Shown piece by piece: positions 21,938 through 32,445 of a stretch of 64,000 nucleotides of DNA. The translations under genes and the position numbers were made by a program. The stretch is from assembly GCF_014698445.1 (NCBI RefSeq), contig NZ_JACJSZ010000008.1, positions 56,053 to 120,052 of the forward strand, given 5' to 3'. The notes under the pieces are model-generated. The model did not search any database, had not been told where the DNA came from, and saw only the letters and a program-made list of their open reading frames with translations. This DNA comes from Microcystis elabens FACHB-917. Lineage in GTDB: Bacteria > Cyanobacteriota > Cyanobacteriia > PCC-6307 > Cyanobiaceae. Within the stretch, counting starts at the first letter, position 1, and each line of letters starts with the position of its first letter.

Positions 21938-23143
21938 TCAGCAGGGGAGAATGTCCTTGTCGAAGATCCCGGTGGGGATGGCCAGGGTGCAGCAGGCGTT
22001 GGGGATGTCGACGATGCCGCTGATCCTGCCCTCCACCGGCGCACAACTCAGCAGCAGGTAGGCCTGCTCGCCGGTGTAGCCGAACTTCTTGAGGTACTCG
22101 ATGGCATTGAGGCAGGCTCGCCGGTAGGCGATATGGACGTCCATGTAGTACTGCTTGCCTTCGAATTCATCCACGGAGATGCCCTCGAACACCAGGTAGT
22201 CGGTGTAGTGGGGCTCCACCGGGCTGGTCTTGAACATGGGGTTGACCATCCCGTACTTCGCCATGCCGCCCTTGATGATCTCGACGTGGAGGTCGAGATA
22301 GCCGGACATCTCGATGGCGCCGCAGAAGGAGATCTCGCCGTCCCCCTGGGAGAAGTGGATGTCGCCCATCGAGAGCTTGGCCCCCTCGACATAGACCGGG
22401 AAGTAGATCCGGGTGCCCTTGGTGAGGTTCTTGATGTCGCAGTTGCCGCCGTGCTCGCGGGGGGGCACCGTGCGGGCCGCTTCGTTGGCCACCCGCTCGA
22501 ACTCACTGCCCGGGAGGGTGCCGAGGATGGCGCTGTTCGGATTGGGCAGGGCCGCCAGCACCGGCTCGCTGCCGGAGAGGCCCGCGCCGTAGGTGCGGCG
22601 GTCGGGGGCGGTGTTCACCAGCTCCCGCTCACGACGGTTCCACTCGTTGAGCAGTTCGTGGGAGGGGGCGCAGCCGATCAGTCCCGGGTGGGTGATGCCG
22701 GCGAACCGGACGCCGGGAATGTGGCGGGAGGAGGTGTAGATGCCTTCGAGGTCCCAGATGGCCTTGGCGGCCTTGGGGTAGTGATCGGTGAGGAAACCGC
22801 CACCGTTCTCCTTGGCGAAGATGCCCGTGAAGCCCCACTCATCCCCCTGCAGGGCGCCGACGTCGAGAATGTCGACCACAAGGATGTCGCCGGGCTGGGC
22901 ACCGTTGACCCAGATCGGACCGCTGAGAACGTGAACGACCTCGAGATTCACATCCTCGATGTCCTTGGGGTCGTCGTTGTTCTTGATCTGTCCGTCGGTC
23001 CAGTCCTTGCATTCGATCCGGAACACATCACCAGGATTCACCGAGACCACGGCAGGGATTTCCGGATGCCAGCGGTTGTGCCCGGGCATGTCCTGCTGAT
23101 CCATCGGCTTGGTGAGATCAACGGAGAAGAGTGTTTTGGGCAT
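21938..23143 (-). CDS. fmdA: Formamidase / acetamidase family protein
   Basis: Hydrolyses formamide (or a short amide) to ammonia and formate in the cytosol. About 401 residues from MPKTLFSVDLTKPMDQQ. An in-frame ATG ten codons upstream at 23173 is an alternative start, and neither has a clear ribosome site. FmdA/AmdA motifs visible are PGHNRWHPEIPAV, GAQPGDILVVDILD and FAGITHPGLIGCAPSH. Placement next to urease and urea-uptake genes suggests use as a nitrogen source. Confidence 0.93.
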   Translation of the reverse strand: MPKTLFSVDLTKPMDQQDMPGHNRWHPEIPAVVSVNPGDVFRIECKDWTDGQIKNNDDPKDIEDVNLEVVHVLSGPIWVNGAQPGDILVVDILDVGALQGDEWGFTGIFAKENGGGFLTDHYPKAAKAIWDLEGIYTSSRHIPGVRFAGITHPGLIGCAPSHELLNEWNRRERELVNTAPDRRTYGAGLSGSEPVLAALPNPNSAILGTLPGSEFERVANEAARTVPPREHGGNCDIKNLTKGTRIYFPVYVEGAKLSMGDIHFSQGDGEISFCGAIEMSGYLDLHVEIIKGGMAKYGMVNPMFKTSPVEPHYTDYLVFEGISVDEFEGKQYYMDVHIAYRRACLNAIEYLKKFGYTGEQAYLLLSCAPVEGRISGIVDIPNACCTLAIPTGIFDKDILPC

Positions 23144-23307
23144 CGAGAAGCCGAGGCGCAATTTCCCATCCATCCAAAAGGATGACCAGCGGCCCGAAAG
23201 TGTCGCTTGCTACAGGAAACAGGCGGCCGATGTCCGCTTAGGGCATGGAATCAAGAATCATTCTCAAGCCTGCGGAAGGGATTCCACTTATCTCGCCCGC
23301 AGGATGG

Positions 23308-23817
23308 TCAGGTGTCGTCGAAATCTCCCTTTCGGCAGAGATTGTCCTTCAATCGTGAGACCCAGACGCTGGGATCCAACTTGCCGATCTGTTCGGTTCG
23401 GCCATCGAAATGAAACAGGAACTGCCAGCGGTCCTTGACCGGAAATGTTCGCTTGGCGTTCAGATCAGTGATCGGATCTCCATAGATATTGTCGTAAGTC
23501 TGCCAGCCTGGCTCTCCCTTGACGCTGCAGATCGCCGTGGTCTCGTACATCTGGCCCTTGGCATCGCCGGCGCCTGAGGTGACCTTCACCACGCCCTTGT
23601 GCAGGCCATTGGCAATGCCCGGCTGGAACGCCCGCACCAGCTCCACCCGGCTCCCCTCCACCGCCACCAGCAGGTCGCCCGGTTTGGCGTCCTGAACGGC
23701 CACCTCCTTCGGCGTGGAGCCGCAACCGGCCAGGGCGAGACCCGTACCAGCGAGCAAGCCGGCCAGCAGTCCTGCCAGGTGCCTACGGGACCCGAAGCCC
23801 CCAACAGCGTCGGACAA
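23308..23817 (-). CDS. Lipoprotein of unknown function
   Basis: 169 residues. The signal peptide ends in a lipobox, GTGLALAGCGSTP, so it is predicted to be lipid-anchored. The mature part has no family I recognise. It contains two well-spaced Cys (AICSVKG and LCRKGDF) and looks like a small soluble beta-rich domain. It lies between fmdA and pabC on the same strand, with gaps of about 160 and 26 bp. Confidence 0.75.
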   Translation of the reverse strand: MSDAVGGFGSRRHLAGLLAGLLAGTGLALAGCGSTPKEVAVQDAKPGDLLVAVEGSRVELVRAFQPGIANGLHKGVVKVTSGAGDAKGQMYETTAICSVKGEPGWQTYDNIYGDPITDLNAKRTFPVKDRWQFLFHFDGRTEQIGKLDPSVWVSRLKDNLCRKGDFDDT

Positions 23818-23843
23818 CGTGATCGATCCTTTCTGGGGCCAAC

Positions 23844-24716
23844 CTATGACGACGCCAGCAGCCGCCCCCAGAGACCCGCGACCCCGGCGGGCACGGGCAG
23901 GTCGGTGCTGCCGCAGCGCCGGATCGGGCGGCCGCCCAGGCTGTTGATCAGCAGGGCCGCCTCGCTCTCCTGCAGGTCCGCCACCGACAGACGCTCCTCC
24001 CGCACCAGACCCAGGGCCAGACCACGGCCCCGCATCACCCCCGGCAGGCAGCCGCTGGCCAGGGGCGGCGTGGTCCAGGCGCCCTGCCGCCGCACCAGCA
24101 GGTTGGCGCTGGTGGCGCAGCTGAGCTCGTCACCGCTGCCCAGCAGCAGGGCGTCATCGGCGCCGGCGGCCCGGGCCTCCCGCAGGGCCTGGATGGCACC
24201 GGTGTAGGCGAAGGTCTTGCAGCGGCTCACCAGGCTGTCGGCGTTGCGCCGCTCCAACCCGCTGACGATCACCGCCACCGGCGTGGCGGCGGGCGTCCAG
24301 GGGCTGAGCTGCAACCAGAAGCGCGGGCGCCCCTGGGGTTCGTCCGGCCCCGGCAGCGCCAGCCCCCGCCCGGCGCCGCTGCCCCGGCTCCAGTTAAGCC
24401 GCAGGGCCGCGGTGCCGCTGAGGCCACTGCGGGCCACGGCCTCGGCCAGCAGCTGCCGCACCCGCTCGGCCCCTGGGGGTGGCGCCATCCCCAGGCAGGC
24501 CGCCGAGACGCGCCAGCGCTCCAGGTGCTCCGCCAGCAGCCTGGGCTCTCCCCCCTCGACCAGCACCGTCTCGAACAGGCCATCGGCCAGCAGCAGACCC
24601 CGGTCGCTCAGGGGCAGGCAGAGACGGTCCGGATCGCCCCAGGTTCCCTCAAGCGTGGGCCCGTCGATCCAGGCGATGGCTGTGCCGGCCGGGCGTCCGG
24701 CGGCGCTGCCGTTCAT
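23844..24716 (-). CDS. pabC: Aminodeoxychorismate lyase-like class IV aminotransferase
   Basis: 290 residues of the PLP fold-type IV family. Visible motifs are the Lys region CKTFAYTGAIQAL, then ADDALLLGSGDELSCATSAN and PPLASGCLPGVMRGRGL. It converts 4-amino-4-deoxychorismate to p-aminobenzoate and pyruvate for folate. The call as PabC rather than another class IV enzyme rests on the 4-bp overlap (ATGA) with pabB. Confidence 0.88.
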   Translation of the reverse strand: MNGSAAGRPAGTAIAWIDGPTLEGTWGDPDRLCLPLSDRGLLLADGLFETVLVEGGEPRLLAEHLERWRVSAACLGMAPPPGAERVRQLLAEAVARSGLSGTAALRLNWSRGSGAGRGLALPGPDEPQGRPRFWLQLSPWTPAATPVAVIVSGLERRNADSLVSRCKTFAYTGAIQALREARAAGADDALLLGSGDELSCATSANLLVRRQGAWTTPPLASGCLPGVMRGRGLALGLVREERLSVADLQESEAALLINSLGGRPIRRCGSTDLPVPAGVAGLWGRLLASS

Positions 24717-26047
24717 GCCAGGGCCTCCAGCAGCGGTTCGATCTTCCAGCCCATCTCCCGGGCCTCTCCCGCCGGGTCGGAGTCGGCCACGATGCCGCCG
24801 CCGGCATGGAGGCGCAGGCGCCGGCCCCTCTGCAGCAGGGTGCGGATCAGGATGCTGCTGTCGAAGCCGCCGTCGGCCCCCAGGTGGAAGAGGGAGCCGC
24901 AGTAGGGGCCCCGCGGCACCGGCTCCAGCTGGTTGAGGCGGCGGCAGGCCCGCACCTTGGGGGCGCCGGTGATCGATCCCCCCGGCCAGCAGGCCCGCAG
25001 CAGGTCCACCAGACCGCGGCCCTCGGCGAGCCGGCCCAGCACCACCGAGGTGAGGTGGTGCACATGGGCGTAGCTCTCCAGCCCCAGCAGCTGGGGCACG
25101 TGCACCGACCCCGGCAGGCAGACCCGGCCCAGGTCGTTGCGCAGCAGATCCACGATCATCACGTTCTCGGCCCGGTCCTTGGGGTCGCAGATCAGCTCGG
25201 CGGCGCTGGCGGCATCGGCGGCGGGGTCGGCCCGGCGGGGCCGGGTGCCCTTGATCGGCCGCGTCTCCACCTGGCCGTCGCGGTGCAGGCGCAGGAAACG
25301 CTCCGGCGAGGCCGAGATCACCGCCTCCACGCCGGCCACCGCCAGGCCCGCGAAGGGGGCGGGGCCATGGCGCACCAGGCGGAGGAACAGCGCCAGGGGA
25401 TCGGGCGGCTCCGGCCGCAGACTTTCGCAGCAGGCGGTGAGGTTGGCCTGGAAGAGATCACCGGCGGCGATCCAGTGCCGCAGGGTCTCCACCTGGGCGG
25501 CATAGGTGTCCGGGGGGGTGTGCCAGTGCCAGGCATCGCGGGCGATCGACCCGCGCGGTGGTGCGGCCACAGCCTCCGCCACGGCGGCGGCTGTGGCGGG
25601 ATCCTCCAGCAGCCGCTCCATGGCCGCCAGCCTGGCCGGGTCCTCGCCCTCCAGCCAGAGCCTCCCCTCCTCCCGGTCGAAATGGATCAGGGGATCGTGG
25701 CGGGCGGCCCACAGGCTGGCCATGTCGGAGGCCTGCCAGTGCTCGGCCGGCTCCACCCAGGCCCCGGCCTCGTAGCCGAGCCAGCCCAGCCACGGTCCGC
25801 CCCGGCGCTCCAGGTCGGCCAGGGCGTCGAAGGGATCGGCCGCCCCCGGGGTGCCCGGCAGCCCCCGGCAGGCCGCGGTGGCCACCGGATCCACCCCGAG
25901 CACGCCGCGGCGGCCGAGGGGGCTGCCGTCGCCGTCGAGCAGCACCAGTCCGTCCCGGCCGAAGCGTTGCGCCAGGACCACCGCCAGGGCCCGGGGTTCC
26001 AGCCAGGGAAGCGAACCGGACCGCAGGGGAGGGGGACCCGGCCTCAA
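24713..26047 (-). CDS. pabB: Aminodeoxychorismate synthase component I (anthranilate synthase-like)
   Basis: 444 residues of the chorismate-binding TrpE/PabB family. Motifs are [21 protein letters not shown], seen over about residues 180-200, [23 protein letters not shown] and [12 protein letters not shown]. The start appears to be TTG at 26047, overlapping the queC stop. It makes 4-amino-4-deoxychorismate from chorismate with a glutamine amidotransferase encoded elsewhere. The neighbour pabC supports PabB over TrpE. Confidence 0.9.
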   Translation of the reverse strand: MRPGPPPLRSGSLPWLEPRALAVVLAQRFGRDGLVLLDGDGSPLGRRGVLGVDPVATAACRGLPGTPGAADPFDALADLERRGGPWLGWLGYEAGAWVEPAEHWQASDMASLWAARHDPLIHFDREEGRLWLEGEDPARLAAMERLLEDPATAAAVAEAVAAPPRGSIARDAWHWHTPPDTYAAQVETLRHWIAAGDLFQANLTACCESLRPEPPDPLALFLRLVRHGPAPFAGLAVAGVEAVISASPERFLRLHRDGQVETRPIKGTRPRRADPAADAASAAELICDPKDRAENVMIVDLLRNDLGRVCLPGSVHVPQLLGLESYAHVHHLTSVVLGRLAEGRGLVDLLRACWPGGSITGAPKVRACRRLNQLEPVPRGPYCGSLFHLGADGGFDSSILIRTLLQRGRRLRLHAGGGIVADSDPAGEAREMGWKIEPLLEALA

Positions 26048-26805
26048 CGGCCGGCTCCGGCGTGGCCGGCTCCGGCGTGGCCGGCTCCGGCGCGGATGGC
26101 GGCGCTGATGAGGTCGGGCCGGCCGGCGGCCTCCAGGGCGGCATCACGGATGCGGCAGCTGTCGCAGACGCCGCAGGGCAGCTCGCCGCCGCCGTAGCAG
26201 CTCCAGGTGGTCGCGATCGGCACCCCCAGCCGCAGCGCCTCGCGCACGATCGTGGCCTTGTCCCAGACCACCAGCGGGGCCCAGAGACGGGTGCCGCGGC
26301 CCTCCCGCCCCGCCTTGCTGGCCAGATCGGCCAGGCTCTGGAAGGCGGCCAGGTAGTCGGGCCGGCAGTCGGGGTAACCTGAGTAATCAACGGCATTGAC
26401 GCCGAGCACCAGGGAGCCGGCACCGCGGGCTTCGGCCAGGCTCAGCCCCAGGGCGATGAACACCGTGTTGCGTCCGGGGACGTAGGTGCTGGGAATCACC
26501 CCCTCAACCACGCCGCCGTCGGGCACCGGGATCGCCGGATCGGTGAGGGCCGAGCCACCCCAGGCCGCCAGATTCACGGCGATCACGTGGTGCTCCTCCA
26601 GAGCCAGGGCACCGGCGACCTCGGCGGCGGCGGCCAGCTCGCGCCGGTGGCGCTGGCCGTAGTCGAAGGAGAGGCCGATCACCCGGTGGCCCGTCTCGAT
26701 CGCCAGGGCCGCGGCGGTGGCGGAATCCAGGCCGCCGGAGAGCAGGGCGATCGCCAGGGGGGCAGAAATGGCGGGCAGGGCAGCAGGGCGGCCCTCATTG
26801 TGCAA
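26044..26805 (-). CDS. queC: 7-cyano-7-deazaguanine synthase QueC
   Basis: 253 residues. It has a PP-loop, [11 protein letters not shown] (residues 21-31), and the zinc Cys cluster [15 protein letters not shown]. It makes preQ0 from 7-carboxy-7-deazaguanine in queuosine synthesis; queE is 2.3 kb away. The start seems to be TTG at 26805. The C-terminus ends in a GHAGA repeat coded by a 15-bp tandem repeat, absent from the family core. Confidence 0.94.
   Translation of the reverse strand: MHNEGRPAALPAISAPLAIALLSGGLDSATAAALAIETGHRVIGLSFDYGQRHRRELAAAAEVAGALALEEHHVIAVNLAAWGGSALTDPAIPVPDGGVVEGVIPSTYVPGRNTVFIALGLSLAEARGAGSLVLGVNAVDYSGYPDCRPDYLAAFQSLADLASKAGREGRGTRLWAPLVVWDKATIVREALRLGVPIATTWSCYGGGELPCGVCDSCRIRDAALEAAGRPDLISAAIRAGAGHAGAGHAGAGR
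26051..26095. repeat. 15-bp tandem repeat, three copies, at the end of queC
   Basis: The unit CCGGCTCCGGCGTGG is at 26051-26065 and 26066-26080, and once more with one change at 26081-26095. It encodes the AGAGH-type tail of QueC and lies right before the pabB start. Confidence 0.85.
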
Positions 26806-27018
26806 GCGCTCGGGACAGGGTTGCGGTGGGCAGGGGCGGAATGGCGACCTGACAGCCCGGATGAACCCGCGCTGCCGACGAACGCAAAGGAACTTCGAAA
26901 ATCGTTACGAAATAGAACTGAAGATACGGCTAAGCGATGCTGATTTTCCACTGAGCGCTTCGGGCGTTTCCGAAATCCTGCCGCTCCAGCTTCCTCCGAG
27001 ATCCCGCAAGGATCCGTT

Positions 27019-27582
27019 GTGTTCCAGATCACCTCACCAATGATCCCCAGCAACGTCATGAATCGCTCGATTCCCGCGGGCTTCGCCATGGCCGCGGCTG
27101 TGGCCGCCTCTGTCGCCACAGCCGCACCTGCCTCAGCCTTCGTCGTGAACGTCGGTGGCCAGGACTACGACGTCAAGAGCGTCTTCAGCACCTTCGAAGC
27201 CAACGCCACCCTGCTCCAGAGCCAGGTCTGGTGGGGGGACGGCAGCCTGGCCCAGCAGTTTGCGGCCGCCGTGGGCACCAACCTGGGGGGATTCTCGAAT
27301 GGCGGCTTCTCAGGCCCGCTCTTCTCGGTCCAGCTCGGAGCCGGTGACACAAGCGAAGGCTTCTCCTATCAGCCCGCGGACTTTCCGCTCGCGGGCTTGC
27401 CCGAGGGTGTGTGGAACTACGGCACGCCCAACTCCACGTTCGGCGGTGTCACGTGGCAGTGGAACTATGCCTACGCCGAACGGGTCTCCCCCTCCTCCGT
27501 CCCCGGTCCTCTGCCGCTCCTCGGAGCCGCTGCCGCCTTCGGCTGGAGTCGTCGTCTGAGGAAGCGTCTCTCCGCCGGCTGA
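27019..27582 (+). CDS. Exported protein with PEP-CTERM-like sorting tail
   Basis: 187 residues. The start GTG at 27019 is 6 bases after AAGGA; in-frame ATGs at 27040 and 27058 are alternatives. The signal peptide region ends ATAAPASAF. The C-terminus is VPGPLPLLGAAAAFGWSRRL, with an RKR end. This is the VPxPLPxxG, hydrophobic, Arg-rich tail found on many cyanobacterial surface proteins and resembling PEP-CTERM exosortase substrates. The middle domain is not recognised. An HpsJ-like pseudogene follows after 20 bp. Confidence 0.8.
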   Translation: MFQITSPMIPSNVMNRSIPAGFAMAAAVAASVATAAPASAFVVNVGGQDYDVKSVFSTFEANATLLQSQVWWGDGSLAQQFAAAVGTNLGGFSNGGFSGPLFSVQLGAGDTSEGFSYQPADFPLAGLPEGVWNYGTPNSTFGGVTWQWNYAYAERVSPSSVPGPLPLLGAAAAFGWSRRLRKRLSAG

Positions 27583-27601
27583 CCCACGCCCTGCGCCTCC
27601 G

Positions 27602-28483
27602 GTGGCCCGAGCGCTTCCTACCAGCTCCGTCGATCCCGCTGCGGTCGCCGAGACCCTGGGAACGGTCGGTCTGGGCCTGTTCGGCATCTATCTCGCCGCC
27701 GTGGGCAGTGTCCTGTTCCCGGTCAGGCTTCTGGATTGGGTATAGCAGCTCACGATGGCCGCCACCCTGGTCGACCATGCCGTCATCCCGCTGGTGGGGC
27801 TGACGCTTCTCCATCTCGTCGCCCTGGCGGGGTGGCCCAGTCCACGCCTCCTTTCGCTGCGCCGGCAGGCGACGCGACTGGCGATCGCTGCGGCCCTGGG
27901 ATTTCTTCTGCTCATCCTCGTGCAGGCGTAAGGGGCCTGGTCGCTGTTCACCGGCGCCAGAAGCGAGAGCACCCGCCAGCTGGAGCGGGCCGTCACGCGA
28001 TTCGAGGCCCTGCGTGAGGCCATCCAGGGCGCCGCACGGCCCGAGGATCTCCGCCGGCGACTGGAAGCGCTCCAGGGACCTGCTCTGGGCCAGCGGGATC
28101 TGCAGACAGAGCCGCTTCCCGAACTGAAGCGGCGATTGCTCGCCAGCCTGGAACTTGCCCAGGCGCAGATGATGCGACGGCTGCAGGGTCCAGGGCAGGG
28201 ACAGGAGGACGCCCTCTTCCGAAGCAGCCTGCGCCTCATCCCCAGTGCCTTGATCCTTGCGCTCGCCTTTGCCGCCTCGGCGCGACGGGGTGGCCGCGAG
28301 CGTTCGCTCCTGAGTGAATGCCGTCCAGGTTCCGGTCGCCGCCATGGCCTTCGCCCCCCCTGGGGAGCCGGGCCCTCGTTCCTTGGCGTTGACGCTCACC
28401 ATCACGGACCGATCGGGACGGAGGAGCCCCTCGGCCCCGATGAGCCTCGGCTTTCGCCCCCCGGCACGCAGGAGGGGCCCTGA
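27602..28483 (+). pseudogene. HpsJ-like membrane protein with two in-frame stops
   Basis: One continuous frame from the GTG at 27602 reads as a cyanobacterial HpsJ-like protein: SVDPAAVAETLGTVGLGLFG, AAVGSVLFPVRLLD, then HAVIPLVGLTLLHLVAL, RLEALQGPALGQRDL and LPELKRRLLASLELAQAQM, ending in a last membrane helix. The frame is interrupted by TAG at 27743-27745 and TAA at 27929-27931. By memory of homologues these positions fit Trp (TGG to TAG) and Tyr (TAC or TAT to TAA). Both are point changes with no length change, so homopolymer error does not explain them. HpsJ acts in surface polysaccharide export in filamentous species; the role here is unknown. Confidence 0.75.
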
Positions 28484-28512
28484 GCCGGCGGATGCCATCG
28501 TGAGCTGTGCGG

Positions 28513-29064
28513 ATGTCCACCCCCGCCAGGTTCCCCATGGCCCGTCCCCTGCGTTCCAGCAGCGCTGCCATCGCCCTGCCGTCCCTGCTCGCGTTGGTGC
28601 CGGCCCCGGTCCGGTCCATCCCCCGGCTGGACCTGACGCCTTACCCCAAGCCCACCGCCGGCCAGACCCGCTGGGTGATCCAGCTGCCCGGGGTGCTGCC
28701 GCCCACCGCCGATCCGCGCCTGTCCCCCAACCCGAGCGACTGGCGGGTGCAGCTGATCGCCGGCAGGGAGGTGGAGGCCGACTGCAACCAGAGGGCCTTC
28801 CGCGGCCGCTTCCGCGCCAGCAAGGTGAAGCCCCTGGGTGTCAGCGTCTACACGGTGAGCGACGTGGGGCCGATGGTGTCGACCCTGATGGCCTGCCCCC
28901 CCGGCCAGGCGAAACGGACGGTGTTCGTGCCGATGGGCAGCAAGCCCTTCGTGGTGCCCTACGACGCCAGCCGACCGATCGTGGTCTACACCCCCAAGGA
29001 TCTGCAGCTGCGCTGGCGGCTCTGGAAGGCGGAGAAGGTGCAGCAGCCGGCCCAGGCGCTCTGA
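28513..29064 (+). CDS. eco: Ecotin-like serine protease inhibitor
   Basis: About 183 residues with an N-terminal signal peptide (a start at 28537, MARPLRSSSAAIALPSLL, is also possible). Ecotin hallmarks appear in order: LDLTPYPKPTAGQTRWVIQL, VEADCNQ, VSTLMACPPG and RPIVVYTPKDLQLRWRLWKAE. The two Cys of the ecotin disulfide are present. By alignment with E. coli ecotin (STMMACP) the P1 residue is Leu. Ecotins are exported dimers that block trypsin-like and elastase-like proteases, often those of grazers or hosts. Confidence 0.9.
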   Translation: MSTPARFPMARPLRSSSAAIALPSLLALVPAPVRSIPRLDLTPYPKPTAGQTRWVIQLPGVLPPTADPRLSPNPSDWRVQLIAGREVEADCNQRAFRGRFRASKVKPLGVSVYTVSDVGPMVSTLMACPPGQAKRTVFVPMGSKPFVVPYDASRPIVVYTPKDLQLRWRLWKAEKVQQPAQAL

Positions 29065-29095
29065 GGGCCCGGCGCCGGGGCGCAGCAGCGGAGCC

Positions 29096-29737
29096 TCAGC
29101 GCACCCCCAGCCATTTGTGGCTCTGCAGGCTGAGGCGCCAGGCCGGGTGGGCGCGGACGTAGGCCACCGCCAGCGCCTGGGCCTCCGGCGCGTCCCAGGC
29201 GGGCTGGAGCAGCAGCACGGGGCCCGCAGCGGCGGGGGCCCGCAGGCGGCCGGCCTCGGCGGCTACGGCTTCGGCGAAGGACAGGTCGGTCAAGGAGGTC
29301 ACCACCACCTTGAGCTCATCGCAGCGGGCCAGGACGGCGGCGGACGGGGGGCGGTGCGGTTTGGGCGAGAGGGTGATCCAGTCGAAGCGGCCGCTGAGCT
29401 CCCCCACGCCGCTGGTTTCCAGGTGCAGCGGCAGGCCCACCGCGGCCAGGGCCTCGCAGAGGCCTTCCAGGGGCTGCTGCAGGGGCTCACCGCCGGTGAT
29501 CACCACGAAGGCGGCACCGGCGGCGGCGGCAGCACCGGCTTCGGCCGCCAGTTCGGCCAGGGCCCGCCGCGGGTGGACCGCCTCCGGCCAGGAGTGCTTG
29601 GTGTCGCACCAGGGACAGCCCACGTCGCAACCGGCCAGACGCAGGAAGAAGGCGCTGCGGCCGGCATGGAGACCCTCCCCCTGCAGGGAGTGGAAGGTTT
29701 CCACCACGGGCAGCACCGGCAGGGCAGGGGCAGGCAT
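29096..29737 (-). CDS. queE: 7-carboxy-7-deazaguanine synthase QueE
   Basis: 213 residues from the ATG at 29737. A radical SAM enzyme with a short core: the 4Fe-4S cysteines are 37, 41 and 44 (CDVGCPWC). Other family motifs are ETFHSLQGEGLHAGR and VVITGGEPLQQ. It works upstream of QueC in queuosine synthesis. An open frame upstream of this ATG belongs to other coding and is not part of the protein. Confidence 0.94.
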   Translation of the reverse strand: MPAPALPVLPVVETFHSLQGEGLHAGRSAFFLRLAGCDVGCPWCDTKHSWPEAVHPRRALAELAAEAGAAAAAGAAFVVITGGEPLQQPLEGLCEALAAVGLPLHLETSGVGELSGRFDWITLSPKPHRPPSAAVLARCDELKVVVTSLTDLSFAEAVAAEAGRLRAPAAAGPVLLLQPAWDAPEAQALAVAYVRAHPAWRLSLQSHKWLGVR

Positions 29738-29738
29738 C

Positions 29739-30206
29739 TCAACCGCCGCCATTGGTATCGGCCCGCAGGAGTTCCAGGTCAAGTCCCGCCCGGATGAACT
29801 GGCGAAAATCCTGATCCAACGTGACCATCCGGGTGGGGCTGCTGATGGCGAAGGCCGCCAGATAGGCATCCATCCAACATTTCGGTGCGGCCACGGTGAG
29901 CCCGGCCAAACGCCACCAGAGCGCCTCGATCCCGATCGGCTCGTCCACCAGGTCCACCTGGGGCAGGGCCTGAAAGGCCGCCAATGCAGCCAGCGCATCC
30001 TGATTCGTGATCGACGCCGCTTGGTAGGCCGCGCAGATCGCCGGCGTGGAAACCAGCCGCAGAAAGCTCTGCTGGGTGGCTCGGCAGAACAGGGCGGGTG
30101 CGTCAGGCGTGGCCTGAAGCAGCACCGCCCGGGCGGCGTGATGGGCTGGGTGGGACGCGAAGGCCGCCGCCACCCACACATTCACATCAAGCAGACAGGC
30201 CGGCAC
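29739..30206 (-). CDS. PIN-domain toxin, VapC-like
   Basis: 155 residues from a GTG at 30206. PIN-domain acidic residues appear in LLDVNVWVAAAF, KCWMDAYLAAFA and VTLDQDF. Such proteins are Mg-dependent RNases held by an antitoxin. It overlaps the VapB-like gene by 20 bp and its stop is 1 bp before the queE start. Confidence 0.85.
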   Translation of the reverse strand: MPACLLDVNVWVAAAFASHPAHHAARAVLLQATPDAPALFCRATQQSFLRLVSTPAICAAYQAASITNQDALAALAAFQALPQVDLVDEPIGIEALWWRLAGLTVAAPKCWMDAYLAAFAISSPTRMVTLDQDFRQFIRAGLDLELLRADTNGGG

Positions 30207-30486
30207 GGCGAAGGTCCTCCAGTTCCAGGCCCTGCTGTTCCAGTTGCAAGGCCGTGGCCACATCGATTCCCGGCCGGTCGCCCGCTGGCTCGCACCGGAA
30301 CACCGGCAGCCCGGCCGCATCCACCATCACCCCATCGCTGGCAGCGGGCGCAGACACCGTGCCGCCGCCATGGAGGCCCTGACGGATGTACTCGGCCACG
30401 AGTTCCTTGAGGGTGCGCCCCTGCTGAAGGGCCCGTTGCTTGGCCTGGCGCACGAGGTGGTCCGGCAGGTCCAAGGTCGTTTTCAT
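30187..30486 (-). CDS. Antitoxin, VapB-like ribbon-helix-helix
   Basis: 99 residues from the ATG at 30486. The N-terminus MKTTLDLPDHLVRQAKQRAL followed by QQGRTLKELVAEYIRQGL is a typical ribbon-helix-helix antitoxin DNA-binding domain. The C-terminal tail would wrap the toxin. It is paired with the PIN gene by overlap, as in vapBC operons. Confidence 0.85.
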   Translation of the reverse strand: MKTTLDLPDHLVRQAKQRALQQGRTLKELVAEYIRQGLHGGGTVSAPAASDGVMVDAAGLPVFRCEPAGDRPGIDVATALQLEQQGLELEDLRRAGLSA

Positions 30487-30571
30487 CAGCCCAGGGCTGC
30501 TTGAAAACCAGTTTACAGGCAAGCCAGCAAGCTGGGTTGCCTGTCGTTGGCCGGCCGATCCCCTGCGGGCC

Positions 30572-32293
<1,722 letters not shown>

Positions 32294-32369
32294 CTATCGA
32301 TCCCCTCCAGCCCCCAACCGCAGCCGTCGCTCCCGATGGCCACCCCCTCCTCCCCCATGCTCCTGGGGG

Positions 32370-32445
32370 GCGTCAGCGGTGCCACCGAAGCCGGCCGTTG
32401 CTCGCGCCAGCGAGCGTGGGCCGGCGCAGGCGGCTCCGCTGACGC
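32370..32445 (-). repeat. Large three-tier hairpin abutting the dps stop codon
   Basis: Outer stem GCGTCAGCGG (32370-32379) pairs with CCGCTGACGC (32436-32445). The middle stem is GCCGGCC (32390-32396) with GGCCGGC (32419-32425). The inner stem is GCTCGC (32400-32405) with GCGAGC (32410-32415) around a 4-base loop. Short GCC/GGC and CC/GG pairings continue the stem between the tiers. A second small hairpin, CCCCC with GGGGG, lies at 32353-32369. It probably ends or stabilises dps mRNA, though no T tract follows. Confidence 0.8.

Noticed and set aside
23200..23213. NtcA-like box before the formamidase gene
   Set aside because: GTA-N8-CAC on the minus strand is one base off and lies too close to the start codon, with no -10 element at the right distance.
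24479..26197. A 572-codon plus-strand open frame
   Set aside because: It is antisense to pabC, pabB and the end of queC. No family features.
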